This document shows, one piece after another, positions 63,319 through 64,000 of a stretch of DNA of 64,000 nucleotides. This stretch comes from Diploptera punctata (Eukaryota > Arthropoda > Insecta > Blattodea > Blaberidae). A program made the translations under genes and the position numbers. Each line of letters begins with the position of its first letter. The stretch's first letter is position 1. The notes beneath the pieces are model-generated. The model was not told the DNA's origin, did not search any database, and saw only the letters and a program-made list of their open reading frames with translations. The stretch is taken from NCBI GenBank assembly GCA_030220185.1, contig JASPKZ010007533.1, positions 109,798-173,797 on the forward strand, read 5' to 3'.

Positions 63319-64000
63319 GTCTAGCATCAAATATTTTTCGCCAAAATGAATAGTTAAAATGGTAAGTATGATGACTAATCCATCCGACCATATGGAACAA
63401 CAGACGAATGGAGTTATTGCATTTAACCATCTTCTAAAATTGATATATATTAGATCCCACAATCCGTTTTGAGACTATAGTGGTATCTGAGGAATTCACT
63501 GTGAAAAGAAATCCATATATACCTACAAGGACTATTACAAAGATAAATCCAATTAGAAGTATTACTGTCACAGGATGAATGATCGGGCAGAGAATTCTTA
63601 GAGAAATTTGGAATTTCTTAAATTGGCATTAAGGATCATTTCAATTTAAGAGACCACTTTTTAACAAAATTTCTACTTTATAGTATGAACTTCATAACAA
63701 TTTGAAATTTTTTTAATGTATTTACAAAATGTATTCATGATTTCAAATTGTCAGTATCACTGTCCCTTGGAGTATCCTCCAATGAGAAAGTTGTATTAAT
63801 ATATTCATTTATTAGTTATCGTTAACACGTTCTTGGAATTAAGCAAAGTGCATTTGATAAAATGACAAACGCAAACGGAGGCAAATCAACGAACGGCTAA
63901 AAATTTATTTTTTTTTGTTTCTGTTTTCCTTTCCGTCTGATTTATTACCTAGCCAATTTTCGCAACTATATAATATTACATATTTTGTGCATTTTTTTTT
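63319..64000. other. No gene recognised
   Basis: AT-rich end of window, ending in a T run. Confidence 0.5.

Noticed and set aside
63182..63462. Ser/Leu-rich minus-strand frames
   Set aside because: Produced by the GA microsatellite.

Overview
The window looks like intergenic or intronic DNA from a large, AT-rich insect genome, most likely a cockroach (Blattodea, Periplaneta-like). The grounds are eukaryotic TE families throughout, abundant AT/TTTA/GAT microsatellites, no operon or ribosome-binding-site architecture, and more than a dozen copies of one non-LTR retrotransposon whose C-terminal domain (motifs WAGHVARMG, GRPRMRWENN, DVWRAYVRAAMNL) I recall from predicted proteins of Periplaneta americana. 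The species is inference; no search was run. No complete host gene is visible. Three short stretches (24.6, 53.8 and 58.4 kb) look like possible exons or gene relics; all else that resembles protein is transposon-derived. LAYOUT. 0-9 kb: Penelope-like GIY-YIG relics, SINEs of three tRNA-derived families (called A, B, C here), a 1.3 kb hAT element with 16 bp terminal inverted repeats, and a palindromic element. 9-14 kb: a 0.47 kb foldback element, SINE D, a LINE copy, and a SINE A split by a 0.63 kb MITE. 14-22 kb: LINE pieces, a second MITE copy, and a deleted mariner-type element with TA target sites. 22-28 kb: two LINE copies head to head, a possible exon, then a LINE copy split by a 1.4 kb GC-rich block made of about seven degenerate repeats and flanked by a 15-16 bp duplication of LINE sequence. 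28-36 kb: a terminal-inverted-repeat element, LINE relics, and a 13-copy, 116 bp minisatellite whose unit derives from the 3' end of a mariner-type transposase. 36-43 kb: LINE and SINE relics, a palindrome cluster with tRNA-like heads into which a SINE C inserted, the second foldback copy, and a tandem array of tRNA-like units. 43-52 kb: the longest LINE copy, interrupted by the MITE exactly in its YADD reverse-transcriptase motif, and an internally deleted mariner-like element. 52-56 kb: a broken transposase gene and a second copy of the 21 kb mariner deletion derivative. 56-58 kb: a 239 bp tandem repeat encoding Ala/Thr/Ser-rich peptide, but in a frame-breaking period. 58-64 kb: AT-rich DNA with a candidate terminal exon and a few relics. 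HOW IT FITS TOGETHER. Nothing forms a pathway. The biology is the nesting order of mobile elements (MITE in LINE, MITE in SINE, SINE in hairpin, GC-rich block in LINE) and the birth of tandem repeats from transposon fragments. Coordinates of interspersed repeats are by eye and good to roughly 5-30 bases.
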